Shown: positions 16,676-25,753, counted from the stretch's first letter. The stretch: 46,677 nucleotides of DNA from an uncultured Lachnospiraceae bacterium (GCA_947172705.1 CAMWCA010000025.1:1-46677), one strand, 5' to 3'. Numbers and translations: made by a program. Notes: a model not told the origin generated them from the sequence alone.

Positions 16676-17614
16676 TCAATTCCCTGCAAACAACGGCGTG
16701 GAAAGATACCTATCCCCGGAATCAGGCAAAAGCGCAACAATCACTTTTCCCGCATTCTCCGGTCTCTTTGCCAGAATAGACGCCGCCTTTAGCGCTGCCC
16801 CTGAGGAAATGCCCACCAGAATTCCCTCACTTACTGCAAACGCCTTTCCTTCCGCAAACGCATCCTCATTTTTTATGACAATGATCTCATCGTATATTTC
16901 CGTATTCAAAATCTCAGGCACAAACCCTGCTCCAATTCCCTGGATCTTGTGCGCCCCTGCAGTCCCTTTGGACAAAACCGGGCTTGTTTCCGGCTCCACT
17001 GCAACAATCTTCACACCCGGCTTTTGCCCTTTCAAATACTCTCCTATTCCGGTGATTGTTCCTCCTGTTCCTACACCTGCCACAAAAATATCCACCTTTC
17101 CCTCCGTCTGCTTCCAGATCTCGGGACCCGTGGTACTCCTGTGCGCTCCGGGATTTGCAGGATTTACAAACTGCCCTAAAATCACAGCGCCGGGAATCGT
17201 TTTTTCCAACTCATTTGCCTTTTCGATGGCTCCCGTCATTCCCTTTGCGCCTTCCGTCAACACCAGCTCCGCCCCATAAGCGCCAAGCAAATTTCTCCGC
17301 TCCACACTCATAGTATCCGGTAACGTAAGAATTGCCCTATATCCCTTTGCCGCCGCCACCATGGCAAGCCCAATCCCCGTATTGCCCGAAGTAGGTTCGA
17401 TAATCGTAGCTCCCGGCTTCAAAATCCCTTTTTTCTCTGCATCCTCCACCATGGCAAGCGCCACTCGGTCTTTCACAGATCCTGCGGGGTTTAAGTATTC
17501 CAGCTTTCCAAGAATAACAGCTTGGGTAACGCCAGCCTTCTGGGCATACCGATTCAATTTCAAAATCGGCGTACCTCCGATCAGTTCCAATACACTCTCT
17601 TTTATCTCACTCAT
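16676..17614 (-). CDS. cysK: Cysteine synthase (O-acetylserine sulfhydrylase)
   Basis: A 312-residue fold-type II PLP enzyme. [12 protein letters not shown] opens the protein, the Schiff-base lysine is Lys48 in [21 protein letters not shown] is the substrate/phosphate loop, and [10 protein letters not shown] binds the cofactor phosphate. It makes cysteine from O-acetylserine and sulfide. The ATG follows GGAGGAG. It has its own promoter (17670-17697). Its neighbours on both sides, an aminotransferase/C-S lyase and a peptide importer, fit sulfur amino-acid metabolism. Confidence 0.92.
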   Translation of the reverse strand: MSEIKESVLELIGGTPILKLNRYAQKAGVTQAVILGKLEYLNPAGSVKDRVALAMVEDAEKKGILKPGATIIEPTSGNTGIGLAMVAAAKGYRAILTLPDTMSVERRNLLGAYGAELVLTEGAKGMTGAIEKANELEKTIPGAVILGQFVNPANPGAHRSTTGPEIWKQTEGKVDIFVAGVGTGGTITGIGEYLKGQKPGVKIVAVEPETSPVLSKGTAGAHKIQGIGAGFVPEILNTEIYDEIIVIKNEDAFAEGKAFAVSEGILVGISSGAALKAASILAKRPENAGKVIVALLPDSGDRYLSTPLFAGN

Positions 17615-17647
17615 TTTTTCTCCTCCATCCTTTTATCCCTAGTTATT

Positions 17648-17663
17648 TAGTATGAATAGTATG
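17648..17663. repeat. Short direct repeat in the cysK leader
   Basis: TAGTATG occurs twice, separated by AA (minus strand CATACTATTCATACTA), just downstream of the cysK -10. The position would suit a regulator site. It does not match a motif I can name with confidence. Confidence 0.35.
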
Positions 17664-17669
17664 TTTTTA

Positions 17670-17697
17670 ATTATAGCAGATTTTTCCATATTGTCAA
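17670..17697 (-). promoter_or_regulatory. Sigma-A promoter of cysK
   Basis: TTGACA (17692-17697), 16-base spacer and TATAAT (17670-17675) on the minus strand, with an extended -10 TGC before TATAAT. The leader to the cysK start is about 50 bases, too short for a known riboswitch. Confidence 0.85.
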
Positions 17698-17748
17698 ATA
17701 GATTTCATTTCTTTCATCCTTATTTTTCGTTTTAGTTTTGCATACAAA

Positions 17749-17786
17749 GAAAAGAGAGCTGCCTCCTTCCGACCAGCTCTCTTTTC
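17749..17786 (-). terminator. Rho-independent terminator after the MalY/PatB-like gene
   Basis: A perfect 13-bp stem, GAAAAGAGAGCTG/CAGCTCTCTTTTC, around a 12-base loop; on the minus strand the distal arm runs into TTTTCTTT. It isolates the aminotransferase gene from cysK. Confidence 0.88.
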
Positions 17787-17797
17787 TCCCCCCACAC

Positions 17798-18982
17798 CTA
17801 CAAACTACCAATTGCCCGTTCCAGCTTCTCCAGCGCCTTCTCCAAAACCGCCCTGGGACACGCAGCGTTAACCCTCTGAAATCCTGTGCCTGCCTCCCCA
17901 AACATAGATCCTTTATCTAACCACAAACCGGCCTTATGAACGATCAATTTCTCCAGTTCTTCCTCAGACAACCCAAGTCCCCGACAATCAAGCCAGATCA
18001 GATAGGTTCCCTCCGGCTTTATCATTTTTATCCCGGGAAGGCGCTGTGAAACAAATTCTTCTGCAAAGGCAATATTACCTTTTACATATCGGCACATTGC
18101 CTGATACCATTCTTCCCCATACCGATATGCCGCTTCGCAGGCGGCATATCCCACGGAATTTAACTCATGATATCCGGAAGCGCTGACCTGTTTCCGAAAC
18201 CGGCTGCGCATATCGGCGTTGGGTATAAAAATATTGGAGACCTGAAGCCCTGCAATATTAAAAGTCTTGCTTGGCGCAGTACATATTACAGAAATTTCCT
18301 GATATTCCTCTTTTACGCTGGCAAAGGTACGATGTGTCCCCTCCCACACAAAATCTCCATGAATTTCATCGCTTACCACAATAACATGATGTTTCAGGCA
18401 CAGATCGCCAATTTTTTCAAGTTCCTCCCTTGTCCAGACCCTTCCCACCGGATTATGAGGATTACAGAGGAAAAACAGCTTAACCTTTTCTTTTATAAGC
18501 TTCTCCTCAAAATCCTGAAAATTCATATGATATCTCCCCTGCTCATCACAGATCAGAGGATTATTTAAAAATTTTCTGTTATTTTCAACTATTACTTTTT
18601 GAAAAGGATAATAGACTGGCTGCTGGATCAAAACCCCTTCTCCTTCTTTGGTAAATGCCTTCACCGCAGTGGCAAGGGCAAACACCACCCCCGGTGTATT
18701 TACCAGCCATTCCCTGGACACCTGCCAATGATAGTGCTTGTGAATCCAGGATTCTACCGCCTCAAAATATCCCTCTCCTGCATCGCTGTAACCGAAAATT
18801 CCATGCTCCGCCTGTTTTTTCACCGCCTCCTGTATGTAAGAAGAGATCCGAAAATCCATATCCGCCACCCAAAGAGGCAGTATATCCTCCGGCATTCCGT
18901 TTTTTTCCGCGGAATCATACTTTAAAGAATTTGTGTTTCTTCTGTCAATTATCTCATCAAAATTCAGATTTTTTTCTCCCAC
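17798..18982 (-). CDS. MalY/PatB-family PLP-dependent aminotransferase / cystathionine beta-lyase
   Basis: A 394-residue fold-type I PLP enzyme. The N-terminus (RRNTNSLKYDS, LWVADMDF) is diagnostic of the MalY/PatB group; Lys239 in APSKTFNIAGLQ is the Schiff-base lysine, and SDEIHGDF carries the cofactor-contacting Asp. Members cleave C-S bonds (cystathionine, cysteine) to pyruvate, ammonia and a thiol. The start is GTG after GGAGGAAAAG. It lies 63 bases downstream of the polyamine operon with no terminator between, so it might also be reached by read-through. Confidence 0.87.
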   Translation of the reverse strand: MGEKNLNFDEIIDRRNTNSLKYDSAEKNGMPEDILPLWVADMDFRISSYIQEAVKKQAEHGIFGYSDAGEGYFEAVESWIHKHYHWQVSREWLVNTPGVVFALATAVKAFTKEGEGVLIQQPVYYPFQKVIVENNRKFLNNPLICDEQGRYHMNFQDFEEKLIKEKVKLFFLCNPHNPVGRVWTREELEKIGDLCLKHHVIVVSDEIHGDFVWEGTHRTFASVKEEYQEISVICTAPSKTFNIAGLQVSNIFIPNADMRSRFRKQVSASGYHELNSVGYAACEAAYRYGEEWYQAMCRYVKGNIAFAEEFVSQRLPGIKMIKPEGTYLIWLDCRGLGLSEEELEKLIVHKAGLWLDKGSMFGEAGTGFQRVNAACPRAVLEKALEKLERAIGSL

Positions 18983-19045
18983 CTTTTCCTCCGTTCCATG
19001 CTGCTTTCCACATATAAAAAATCTTGTTTTATCAGAATTTATATT

Positions 19046-20935
19046 TTAGTTTGCATTGCTCGCCGCAATTTTTACCTTGCTCCACAGGTTACTGATATCC
19101 TTTCTGATCTTCTCATTGTAAACAAACACCTCATCCAGTTCATAATCGCTTCTGGGAATATAGGCGCTAATCCCCTCAAACTCCCCTCCTTCACCGGAAA
19201 GCTCTTCCATAACCTCCTGATTTGCGGAGGTATATCCCACATAGCTGGAATTATCATAAGCACCCTCATAGTCGCTGGCAAAATTAATGAACGCGTGGGC
19301 AAGCTCCGGATTTTTCGCATTTCGGGGAATCACCATGGCATCGGACCACAGATTGGTTCCGCTCTCCGGAAGATAAAAGCCCATATCCTCATTCTCAACC
19401 ATCACATAAGCGGCGTCGCCGGAATACATCAACGCCAACGCTTTTCGTCCCTGCGCCATGTTGTCAATTATTTCATCTGTGACAATCTCCGGTTTCATGG
19501 TCTGCACACATTCCACCAGCCACTCATATGCCTGGTTCAATTCTTCTTTATTCTCTGTATTCATGGAATAACCCAGTGCCTTTAACGCCATCATAAAGCT
19601 GTCCCGTTCCGAATCATACAGATAAACATCCCCTTGATATTTTTCATTTAAAAAGATATTGTAGCCCTCTTGCTCCAAATCCTTAAGCGTCACCTTATTT
19701 TTATCATAAACAATCCCTACATTTCCCCAAAAATAGGGAACACAATATTCATTATGGGGATCATAAGGAAGGTTCTTTACCGCATCCGTCAGCTTATCCA
19801 TACAATCCAGTTTAGAAGCATCAAGCTTCTGCAAATAGCCTTCGGCAATCAATCTCTGAATCATATAATCGCTTGGCACAAGAATATCATAGGCTTCACC
19901 ATTTGCCACTTTAATGTACATCTGCTCATTAGAATCAAAAAAATCCATAATTACTTTGGCGCCGGTATACTCCTCAAAATCGGCAACAATATTTTCACCG
20001 GTGTATTCTCCCCAATTATAAACATACAGTGTCTGCCCTTCAAAAGGACGGCGTTTCTCCACGCCCCCAGACATTAAGAAAATTGCGATCCCTGCAATGC
20101 CGGTACAGGTAATCGCCGCCGGAACCAGTATTTTTCTTTTTCTCCCTGTTTTTTTCTGTCTTTTTGCTATCACCAGAGGCATCACATTAATCATGATCAG
20201 TACCAGCGTGATTACGAGGATCATCACGGTAGATACTGCATTGATGCTGGGATTCACCCGCTTGCTCATGGTATAGACCATAATGCTTAAATTTTTCACC
20301 CCATTACCTGTGACGAAATAGGAAATAATAAAATCATCCACCGACATGGTAAAGGCAATCAATGCCCCGGCAACAATGCCCGGCGTGATCTGAGGTATAA
20401 TGACCTTCACCAACGCCTGCCATGGCGTGGCGCCCAGATCCATAGCCGCATCCGCCAGATTGGGGTCCAGGGATCGAATCTTGGGCATGACGGAAAGGAT
20501 CACATAGGGGATACAAAAGGCAATATGGGCAAGGAGCATAGTCATATAACCTTTTTCCACCCCAAAGGTAATAAATAAAAGCATAAATCCAATTGCCGTC
20601 ACCATCTCCGGGTTCATCATGGGCAGATTATCCACCTGTTCCATCAACTCCCGCACCAGCTTTTTCGACTTACTTAAGCCGATGGCGGAAAGGGTTCCCA
20701 CAACGGTAGAAACAAAGGTGGCAATCAAAGCAATGCTGAAGGTGGTGTACAGAGCCTCCAGCATATCTCCCTTTTCAAACATATGCTTATACCAGCGAAG
20801 GGAAAATCCTGTAAAACCAGTGAGAGATTTTCCATCGTTAAAGGAAAACACGATCATATAAAAAATGGGAAGGTAAAAAAAGATAATCACCAAAATGACC
20901 AGTAATTTTCCAATGAATCTTTTTTCTTTTTTCAT
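19046..20935 (-). CDS. Fused spermidine/putrescine ABC permease (PotC) and substrate-binding protein (PotD)
   Basis: A 629-residue fusion. Residues 1-258 are a PotC permease with about six membrane segments and the EAA loop ADAAMDLGATPWQALVKVI (162-180). A basic linker (KRQKKTGRKRK) and an extra helix (about 269-290) lead to a PotD-like binding domain from about 300 (LYVYNWGEYTGENIV) to the end. The binding domain is therefore tethered to the channel instead of being a separate lipoprotein. PotD proteins bind spermidine or putrescine through acidic and aromatic residues. It overlaps potB as ATGA. No frame disruption is seen at the junction, so the fusion is real in this sequence. Confidence 0.9.
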   Translation of the reverse strand: MKKEKRFIGKLLVILVIIFFYLPIFYMIVFSFNDGKSLTGFTGFSLRWYKHMFEKGDMLEALYTTFSIALIATFVSTVVGTLSAIGLSKSKKLVRELMEQVDNLPMMNPEMVTAIGFMLLFITFGVEKGYMTMLLAHIAFCIPYVILSVMPKIRSLDPNLADAAMDLGATPWQALVKVIIPQITPGIVAGALIAFTMSVDDFIISYFVTGNGVKNLSIMVYTMSKRVNPSINAVSTVMILVITLVLIMINVMPLVIAKRQKKTGRKRKILVPAAITCTGIAGIAIFLMSGGVEKRRPFEGQTLYVYNWGEYTGENIVADFEEYTGAKVIMDFFDSNEQMYIKVANGEAYDILVPSDYMIQRLIAEGYLQKLDASKLDCMDKLTDAVKNLPYDPHNEYCVPYFWGNVGIVYDKNKVTLKDLEQEGYNIFLNEKYQGDVYLYDSERDSFMMALKALGYSMNTENKEELNQAYEWLVECVQTMKPEIVTDEIIDNMAQGRKALALMYSGDAAYVMVENEDMGFYLPESGTNLWSDAMVIPRNAKNPELAHAFINFASDYEGAYDNSSYVGYTSANQEVMEELSGEGGEFEGISAYIPRSDYELDEVFVYNEKIRKDISNLWSKVKIAASNAN

Positions 20936-21780
20936 ATTTTCTTCTCTTTCCCTCTTCCTCCCTGGTTGCGCATCTCCACCTTATGTACGCACATCATAAG
21001 AAGCATCATGATCACCGCCATGATCATGGATATAGCGCTGCCAAAGTTCCACTCTCCCACTGTAATAAACTGATTCTCGATCACATTTCCAATCAGGAAA
21101 TATTTTCCTCCCCCTAAAAGCTTGGGAATAAAAAAGGAACTGACGGCGGGAAGAAACACCAGTGTAATTCCATTGATAACACCTGGAAGGGAGAGGGGCA
21201 GTGTAATCCTCTGAAACGTTTTTACCGGATCTGCCCCCAGATCCGCGGAGGCCTCCAAAAGAGAATAATCCATTTTGCACAAAGCCGTATGGATCTGCAG
21301 AATCATAAAGGGCAGGAAATTATATACCATCCCCAAAAGCACCGCACCTTCCGTATATAAAAGTTCTCTGTCCCCCAGCCCCAAAATTCCCAAAAGCTTC
21401 TGTATCAATCCGCCTTCGCTTAAAAGTCCGATCCATGCATAGGTTCGCACCAGCATGTTAATCCACATGGGGATGGTAATGCAAAGCACCAGCCCATTCT
21501 GCAGCCGCTCCCTGCAGCGTGATATGTAATACGCGGCAGGATACCCAATAAGCAGGCAGACCACTGTGGTTTTCACCGCGATCCAAAGAGAGCGCCAAAG
21601 AATCAACAGAAAATCATGATCGGTAAAAAACCGCACATAATGATCCAGGGTAACGGAAAAAGAAACGATACTGTTTCCCGGCTGGGTAATGGAATACAAC
21701 GCTACCAGCGCCATGGGAAGCACCAGCATCATCATAGCCCACACAATATATGGAATTGCCATCTGTGAAAATTTTTTCAT
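20932..21780 (-). CDS. potB: Spermidine/putrescine ABC transporter permease
   Basis: A 282-residue BPD_transp_1 permease with about six membrane helices. The segments IPMWINMLVRTYAWIGLL and the EAA loop EASADLGADPVKTFQRI are typical of PotB. Its ATG immediately follows the potA stop, and its end overlaps potC-potD by four bases (ATGA). It forms the channel with the PotC half of the fusion. Confidence 0.9.
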   Translation of the reverse strand: MKKFSQMAIPYIVWAMMMLVLPMALVALYSITQPGNSIVSFSVTLDHYVRFFTDHDFLLILWRSLWIAVKTTVVCLLIGYPAAYYISRCRERLQNGLVLCITIPMWINMLVRTYAWIGLLSEGGLIQKLLGILGLGDRELLYTEGAVLLGMVYNFLPFMILQIHTALCKMDYSLLEASADLGADPVKTFQRITLPLSLPGVINGITLVFLPAVSSFFIPKLLGGGKYFLIGNVIENQFITVGEWNFGSAISMIMAVIMMLLMMCVHKVEMRNQGGRGKEKKI

Positions 21781-23358
21781 TTAAAATACCATCCTTGACA
21801 TCACATGAATATCCTCCGGGAAAAAGGTCAAGCCTACCTCCCTGCCTTCCTCTACATAATCGGTGGTATGAATTTTAAATTCCCTTCCCATGGTGGAAAA
21901 AGTAATACGATAAGTGCCTTCCGTCAATTCCTTTGGATCAAAGTCATAATCTACGCTGATATCCACATTCTGGCTTTCATCACTTAATTTCCAGCCCTGG
22001 GCATTCGCCCAGGTTTTAATATCCGTATCCAGCGTCTGAGATTCCCTGATCTCCTCCACCGTTGTCCTGAAATCAAACGCCATCACCGCTTCATTTGCCT
22101 TCTCGTTTTTTACAAAGGGCTGGTTTACCACAAAAATCGTCCTCTCGATGCTGGTTCCGCCGGAAGTAGAAAATCTCACAGGATATTGCCCCTCTCTTTC
22201 CTGTACGTCATATTCAATTCTGGAAATAGAAATGTACTCGTCCGTCTCCGGGTTCCATGCCTGGGCATTGGAACGCGCCACCACTTCTTTGTCATTTAAA
22301 TTTTTTACATCCTCCAGATCCAGGTAAAAATTGGTTGCACTGATCTTCTCTTTCCCATCTTCGCTCGTTACATCCTGATTGCGGGTCACCTGCATGTTGA
22401 CCGTCACCTGGGTACCTGGTATGGTCTCGACCATCACTTCATAATGCACTCCTTTAAACAAAATGCTGCGCACCTCGCCGGTCATCTTTCCCTCTTTTAC
22501 TTCCACAATGTCAATGTCCTCCGGGCGGATTACCACATCTACCTGCTCGTTCTCCTTAAATCCAAAGTCCACGCAGTCGAAAATAATATCGTCAAACCGA
22601 ACCTTGTAATCCTCCAGCATCACGCCCGGAATAATATTACTCTCACCGATAAAATTTGCCACATAGCGGTTTGCCGGTTCATTATAGATCTCCTGAGGCG
22701 TTCCCACCTGCTGGATCTCCCCGTTCTTCATTACCACGATCTTATCCGACATCATCAATGCCTCCTCCTGATCGTGAGTCACAAAAATAAAGGTAATGCC
22801 TACCTCCTGCTGAATCCGCTTCAGCTCATACTGCATCTCCTGTCTCAGCTTCAAGTCCAATGCGGCAAGAGGCTCGTCCAGAAGCAGCACCTTCGGTTCG
22901 TTCACCAGCGCTCTTGCAATTGCCACCCGCTGCTGCTGACCACCGGATAAAAGGGTCGGATTCTTATCTTCAAACCCTTCCAGACCGATCAGCTTTAACA
23001 TTTTCATTACCTTCTGGTCAATTACATCCTTGCTCATTTTTTTGATCTTAAGCCCAAAGGCAATATTTTCATACACACTCATATGGGGAAACAATGCATA
23101 CTTCTGGAAAACCGTGTTTAATTCCCTTTTATACGGAGGCTTCTCATTGATCTCCTCACCATTAAAAATGATCTTCCCCTCATCCGCATCCAGAAAGCCT
23201 CCCAGAATACGAAGCAGCGTGGTCTTCCCGCATCCGCTGGGACCTAACAGGGTCACAAACTCATTCTCATAAATATCAAGATTTACACCCTTTAATACGA
23301 TCTGTCCGTCAAAATTTTTAACAATATCACGGAACTCTATTAGTTTCTTTTGTTCCAT
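21781..23358 (-). CDS. potA: Spermidine/putrescine ABC transporter ATP-binding protein with split TOBE domain
   Basis: A 525-residue ATPase; PotA proteins are usually about 350-380. Walker A GPSGCGKT (39-46), signature LSGGQQQ (137-143), Walker B VLLLDEP (157-163) and switch His195 are intact. TOBE begins normally ([34 protein letters not shown]) and ends normally ([14 protein letters not shown], 507-520), but about 325-500 is an insert of two ~85-residue repeats sharing NAQxW and GxYxxxFST features (NAQAW at 364, NAQGW at 452). The repeats look beta-rich. The start is set by AAAGGAG; the longer frame is rejected. It energises the PotB/PotCD importer. Confidence 0.9.
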   Translation of the reverse strand: MEQKKLIEFRDIVKNFDGQIVLKGVNLDIYENEFVTLLGPSGCGKTTLLRILGGFLDADEGKIIFNGEEINEKPPYKRELNTVFQKYALFPHMSVYENIAFGLKIKKMSKDVIDQKVMKMLKLIGLEGFEDKNPTLLSGGQQQRVAIARALVNEPKVLLLDEPLAALDLKLRQEMQYELKRIQQEVGITFIFVTHDQEEALMMSDKIVVMKNGEIQQVGTPQEIYNEPANRYVANFIGESNIIPGVMLEDYKVRFDDIIFDCVDFGFKENEQVDVVIRPEDIDIVEVKEGKMTGEVRSILFKGVHYEVMVETIPGTQVTVNMQVTRNQDVTSEDGKEKISATNFYLDLEDVKNLNDKEVVARSNAQAWNPETDEYISISRIEYDVQEREGQYPVRFSTSGGTSIERTIFVVNQPFVKNEKANEAVMAFDFRTTVEEIRESQTLDTDIKTWANAQGWKLSDESQNVDISVDYDFDPKELTEGTYRITFSTMGREFKIHTTDYVEEGREVGLTFFPEDIHVMSRMVF

Positions 23359-23397
23359 TACCGCCCTCTCCTTTAAAACCTTCCCTAAAATGTATAT

Positions 23398-23427
23398 ATT
23401 ATAAAGCATCCGGTTACAAGAGGGCAA
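23398..23427 (-). promoter_or_regulatory. Predicted sigma-A promoter of the potA-potB-potCD operon
   Basis: Minus strand TTGCCC (23422-23427), 18-base spacer, TATAAT (23398-23403), about 40 bases before the potA start. The -35 is weak. Confidence 0.55.
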
Positions 23428-23444
23428 GTATTACCTTGAAATTC

Positions 23445-23473
23445 TTGACAAACAAAATAATCCGCGTTATAGT
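23445..23473 (+). promoter_or_regulatory. Sigma-A promoter of the C39-like peptidase gene
   Basis: TTGACA (23445-23450), 17-base spacer, TATAGT (23468-23473). It diverges from the potA promoter in the same 155-base gap. Confidence 0.75.
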
Positions 23474-23513
23474 ACAATCACTTTGCATCATATAGTACTT
23501 TCAGAAAACCTAA

Positions 23514-24134
23514 ATGGAACACAAAATGAAAAATTTATTAAACTATCAGACATCTGAATATGACTGTGGACCGGTTTCCATTTTAAATGGAATTCGTTAC
23601 CTTTTTGAAAGGGAGGAGATCTATCCCGATTTGGTTAAATTCATCATGCTTTACTGCATGGATACCTATAATGACCAGGGAGAGCCTTGCAAACATGGTA
23701 CCTCCCCTGCCGCCATGAACTATGTAACCAGCTGGTTGAATCATTTCGGCGCCACAAAGCATTTTCCTCTTCACTGTGAATATTATTCCGGAGAGCAGGT
23801 TACTTTTGCCCCTGGTAATCCCCTTATGGAAGCTCTGAAAAAGGGGGCGGCGATCGTGTTATTCCTTTATCTTGAAGTGGGACATTATGTACTTTTAACG
23901 GGAATGGAACATGACAGAATTCTTCTCTTTGATCCTTTTTATGAGGAGGAGGACGATCCGGAACTGGATCAGGAATATGCTACGGAAGAGATTCAATTTA
24001 TCAGCGACCAGCCAAAAAAAGCAAACCGCTCCGTGGCGATAGAACGGTTAAACCGCCTTACCAGCGATTATTACGAAATGGGAGAATTCTCCCGCCGGGA
24101 GGCTTTGGTCATGTTTCGTACAGATCTTTCATAA
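23514..24134 (+). CDS. Peptidase C39-like cysteine peptidase domain protein
   Basis: A 206-residue protein without a signal peptide or membrane helix. YQTSEYDCGP puts a candidate catalytic Cys at 18, VGHYVLLTG gives His124 and LLFDPF gives Asp140, the Cys-His-Asp order of papain-like C39 domains. Such domains cut leader peptides after GG in transporters, but here the domain stands alone with no ABC partner or precursor peptide nearby. Neither ATG (23514 nor 23526) has a recognisable Shine-Dalgarno sequence, so the start is uncertain. It could also be an amidase or bacteriocin-processing relative. Substrate unknown. Confidence 0.75.
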   Translation: MEHKMKNLLNYQTSEYDCGPVSILNGIRYLFEREEIYPDLVKFIMLYCMDTYNDQGEPCKHGTSPAAMNYVTSWLNHFGATKHFPLHCEYYSGEQVTFAPGNPLMEALKKGAAIVLFLYLEVGHYVLLTGMEHDRILLFDPFYEEEDDPELDQEYATEEIQFISDQPKKANRSVAIERLNRLTSDYYEMGEFSRREALVMFRTDLS

Positions 24135-24147
24135 ACCTGAAATACAG

Positions 24148-24185
24148 CATAAGCATTCTGATCTTGCCTGAACAGAATGCTTATG
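24148..24185. terminator. Bidirectional terminator between convergent genes
   Basis: A perfect 13-bp stem, CATAAGCATTCTG/CAGAATGCTTATG, with a 12-base loop and TTTTC after it on the plus strand. It lies between the C39-like gene and spoVT, which converge. Confidence 0.8.
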
Positions 24186-24217
24186 TTTTCATAATGCGGA
24201 ATTTCCTTATAAAGAAA

Positions 24218-24763
24218 TCACTGTTCCATCTGCCGTCCCAAAAATCCTGATGCCGACTGTACCAATTTCTGTTCCACTTCTCCCATCTTTCCCTTTTCTC
24301 CGTTATCGATCAATACCACCCCGCCAATAATATCTCCCTCACAGATAATTGGGCTGATCGCTTCCTGCTCAAATTCATCTGTCACATCCTGAGTAATGGG
24401 GATAAAATTGGAATCCTCCTTTGACGCAATGACCATTTCCCTTTTATTCAGCTTTTCTTCCAGCTCTTTACTGATGGATTTCCCCAGAATACTTTTAAAT
24501 CCTCCTGACACTGCAATAAATTGATCCCTGTCTGCGATCAATGCCGTCCGCCCTGATACCTGGGCAAGACTTTCCGCATATTGCTTTGCAAATGTATTCA
24601 TTTCACCAATGGGAGAATACTTTTTCAAAATAATCTCTCCCTCCCTGTCAGTAAATATTTCCAACGGGTCGCTTTCCCGAATTCGGAGGGTCCGTCTGAT
24701 TTCCTTGGGTATTACAATACGGCCTAAGTCGTCTATCCGTCTGACAATGCCTGTCGCTTTCAT
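24218..24763 (-). CDS. spoVT: Stage V sporulation protein T (AbrB-type transcription regulator)
   Basis: A 181-residue protein. Residues 1-50 are a swapped-hairpin AbrB DNA-binding domain (MKATGIVRRIDDLGRIVIPK), and the rest is a GAF-like domain. Length and order match SpoVT (178 residues in Bacillus subtilis), which tunes sigma-G-dependent forespore gene expression. The start at 24761-24763 follows GGAGG; the longer frame adds five residues. Monocistronic by context, with an inverted repeat 22 bases upstream that might be its own site. Confidence 0.93.
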   Translation of the reverse strand: MKATGIVRRIDDLGRIVIPKEIRRTLRIRESDPLEIFTDREGEIILKKYSPIGEMNTFAKQYAESLAQVSGRTALIADRDQFIAVSGGFKSILGKSISKELEEKLNKREMVIASKEDSNFIPITQDVTDEFEQEAISPIICEGDIIGGVVLIDNGEKGKMGEVEQKLVQSASGFLGRQMEQ

Positions 24764-24784
24764 AAAAATAACCTCCATTTACGC

Positions 24785-24814
24785 TAATAGTAAAAAATTA
24801 CTCTTGTACTATTA
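24785..24814. promoter_or_regulatory. Inverted repeat upstream of spoVT
   Basis: TAATAGTA and TACTATTA form a perfect 8-bp dyad with a 14-base spacer in the spoVT leader. It may be an operator, possibly autoregulatory, since AbrB-family proteins bind AT-rich dyads; no binding motif is proven here. Confidence 0.4.
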
Positions 24815-24832
24815 TCTGTAAAAGAAGGTTTA

Positions 24833-25753
24833 TTATTCATGAAATTTTAAATCAAACTCCGGTATAAAACTCTCCTTCGCCGTCTCTCCCTCCTGAATAA
24901 AGGCATTTCGGACGCCCAGCTCTATGGCATAGCTTATTACCGCTTCGTATTCCCTTTTGGTGACCTTTCTGCAAAGCTCCCTGTATTCAGGATATTTCTC
25001 AAGTCTTTCAAAGGGAGTATACTGATTCATCAAACTGATATAGACTTTGTCCCCATAAGTCCCGTAAACATACCGAAGCACATCCCTTGCATTCCGCTTA
25101 TGTCCCGGCAAAAGCAAATGCCTTACAATGGTTCCTCTCTGCATCATACCCTTTTCGTCAAAAACGGGATCGCCTGTGATTTTTACCATTTCCTCCAAGA
25201 CCGCCTTTGCAACCTCAGGATAATCAGGCGCTTTTGAATATTTTTCCGCCAAAGCGGCATCCATATACTTAAAATCTGTCAAAAAAATATCTACAACCCC
25301 CGACAGATTTTTGATTACATCCCTTTTCTCATAACCGCTTCCGTTATAAACGACAGGAAGCAAAAGTCCCTCTTCCCTTGCCATTAACACTGCTTCTGCA
25401 ATTTGCAAAATATAGTGATCCGGCGTGACCAGATTGATATTTGCCGCGCCCTTTTCCTGAAGCCTTAAAAAAATTTCTGTAAGCTCACGGATCGAAACTT
25501 CTCTTCCCCTTCCTCCTGAGGAGATCTGCTGGTTCTGGCAATAAACGCACCCCAGATTACAGCCGGAAAAAAATACGGCGCCGGAACCTGCTTCTCCGGA
25601 AATACAAGGCTCCTCCCACATATGAAGGTCAGCTCTCGCCACAAAGATCCGCTCATCGGAACGGCAATATCCCTTTTGTCCTTTTTCACGCTCAGCCATA
25701 CATTCTCTGGGGCATAAATTACAGGGGCTTATTCTCAATCTTTCCCATTTCAT
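24833..25753 (-). CDS. Radical SAM protein, PflX-like (COG1313-type)
   Basis: A 306-residue protein. The radical SAM cluster motif is CNLGCVYC (Cys65, 69, 72), and an additional N-terminal Cys set (Cys11, 14, 18 in CNLCPREC, and Cys30) probably binds a second Fe-S centre. This arrangement and the GxCR/PREC opening fit the PflX/COG1313 group, related to pyruvate formate-lyase activases but with no established target. It overlaps the preceding membrane-protein gene as ATGA, so the two are translationally coupled. No glycyl-radical enzyme is encoded in the window. Confidence 0.85.
   Translation of the reverse strand: MKWERLRISPCNLCPRECMAEREKGQKGYCRSDERIFVARADLHMWEEPCISGEAGSGAVFFSGCNLGCVYCQNQQISSGGRGREVSIRELTEIFLRLQEKGAANINLVTPDHYILQIAEAVLMAREEGLLLPVVYNGSGYEKRDVIKNLSGVVDIFLTDFKYMDAALAEKYSKAPDYPEVAKAVLEEMVKITGDPVFDEKGMMQRGTIVRHLLLPGHKRNARDVLRYVYGTYGDKVYISLMNQYTPFERLEKYPEYRELCRKVTKREYEAVISYAIELGVRNAFIQEGETAKESFIPEFDLKFHE

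Noticed and set aside
17615..17670. T-box or SAM-type riboswitch ahead of cysK
   Set aside because: The leader is only about 50 bases with no matching conserved elements.
19046..20935. PotC-PotD fusion as a sequencing artefact
   Set aside because: The junction includes a plausible basic linker and an additional membrane helix that replaces the lipoprotein anchor, which a random frame error would not create.
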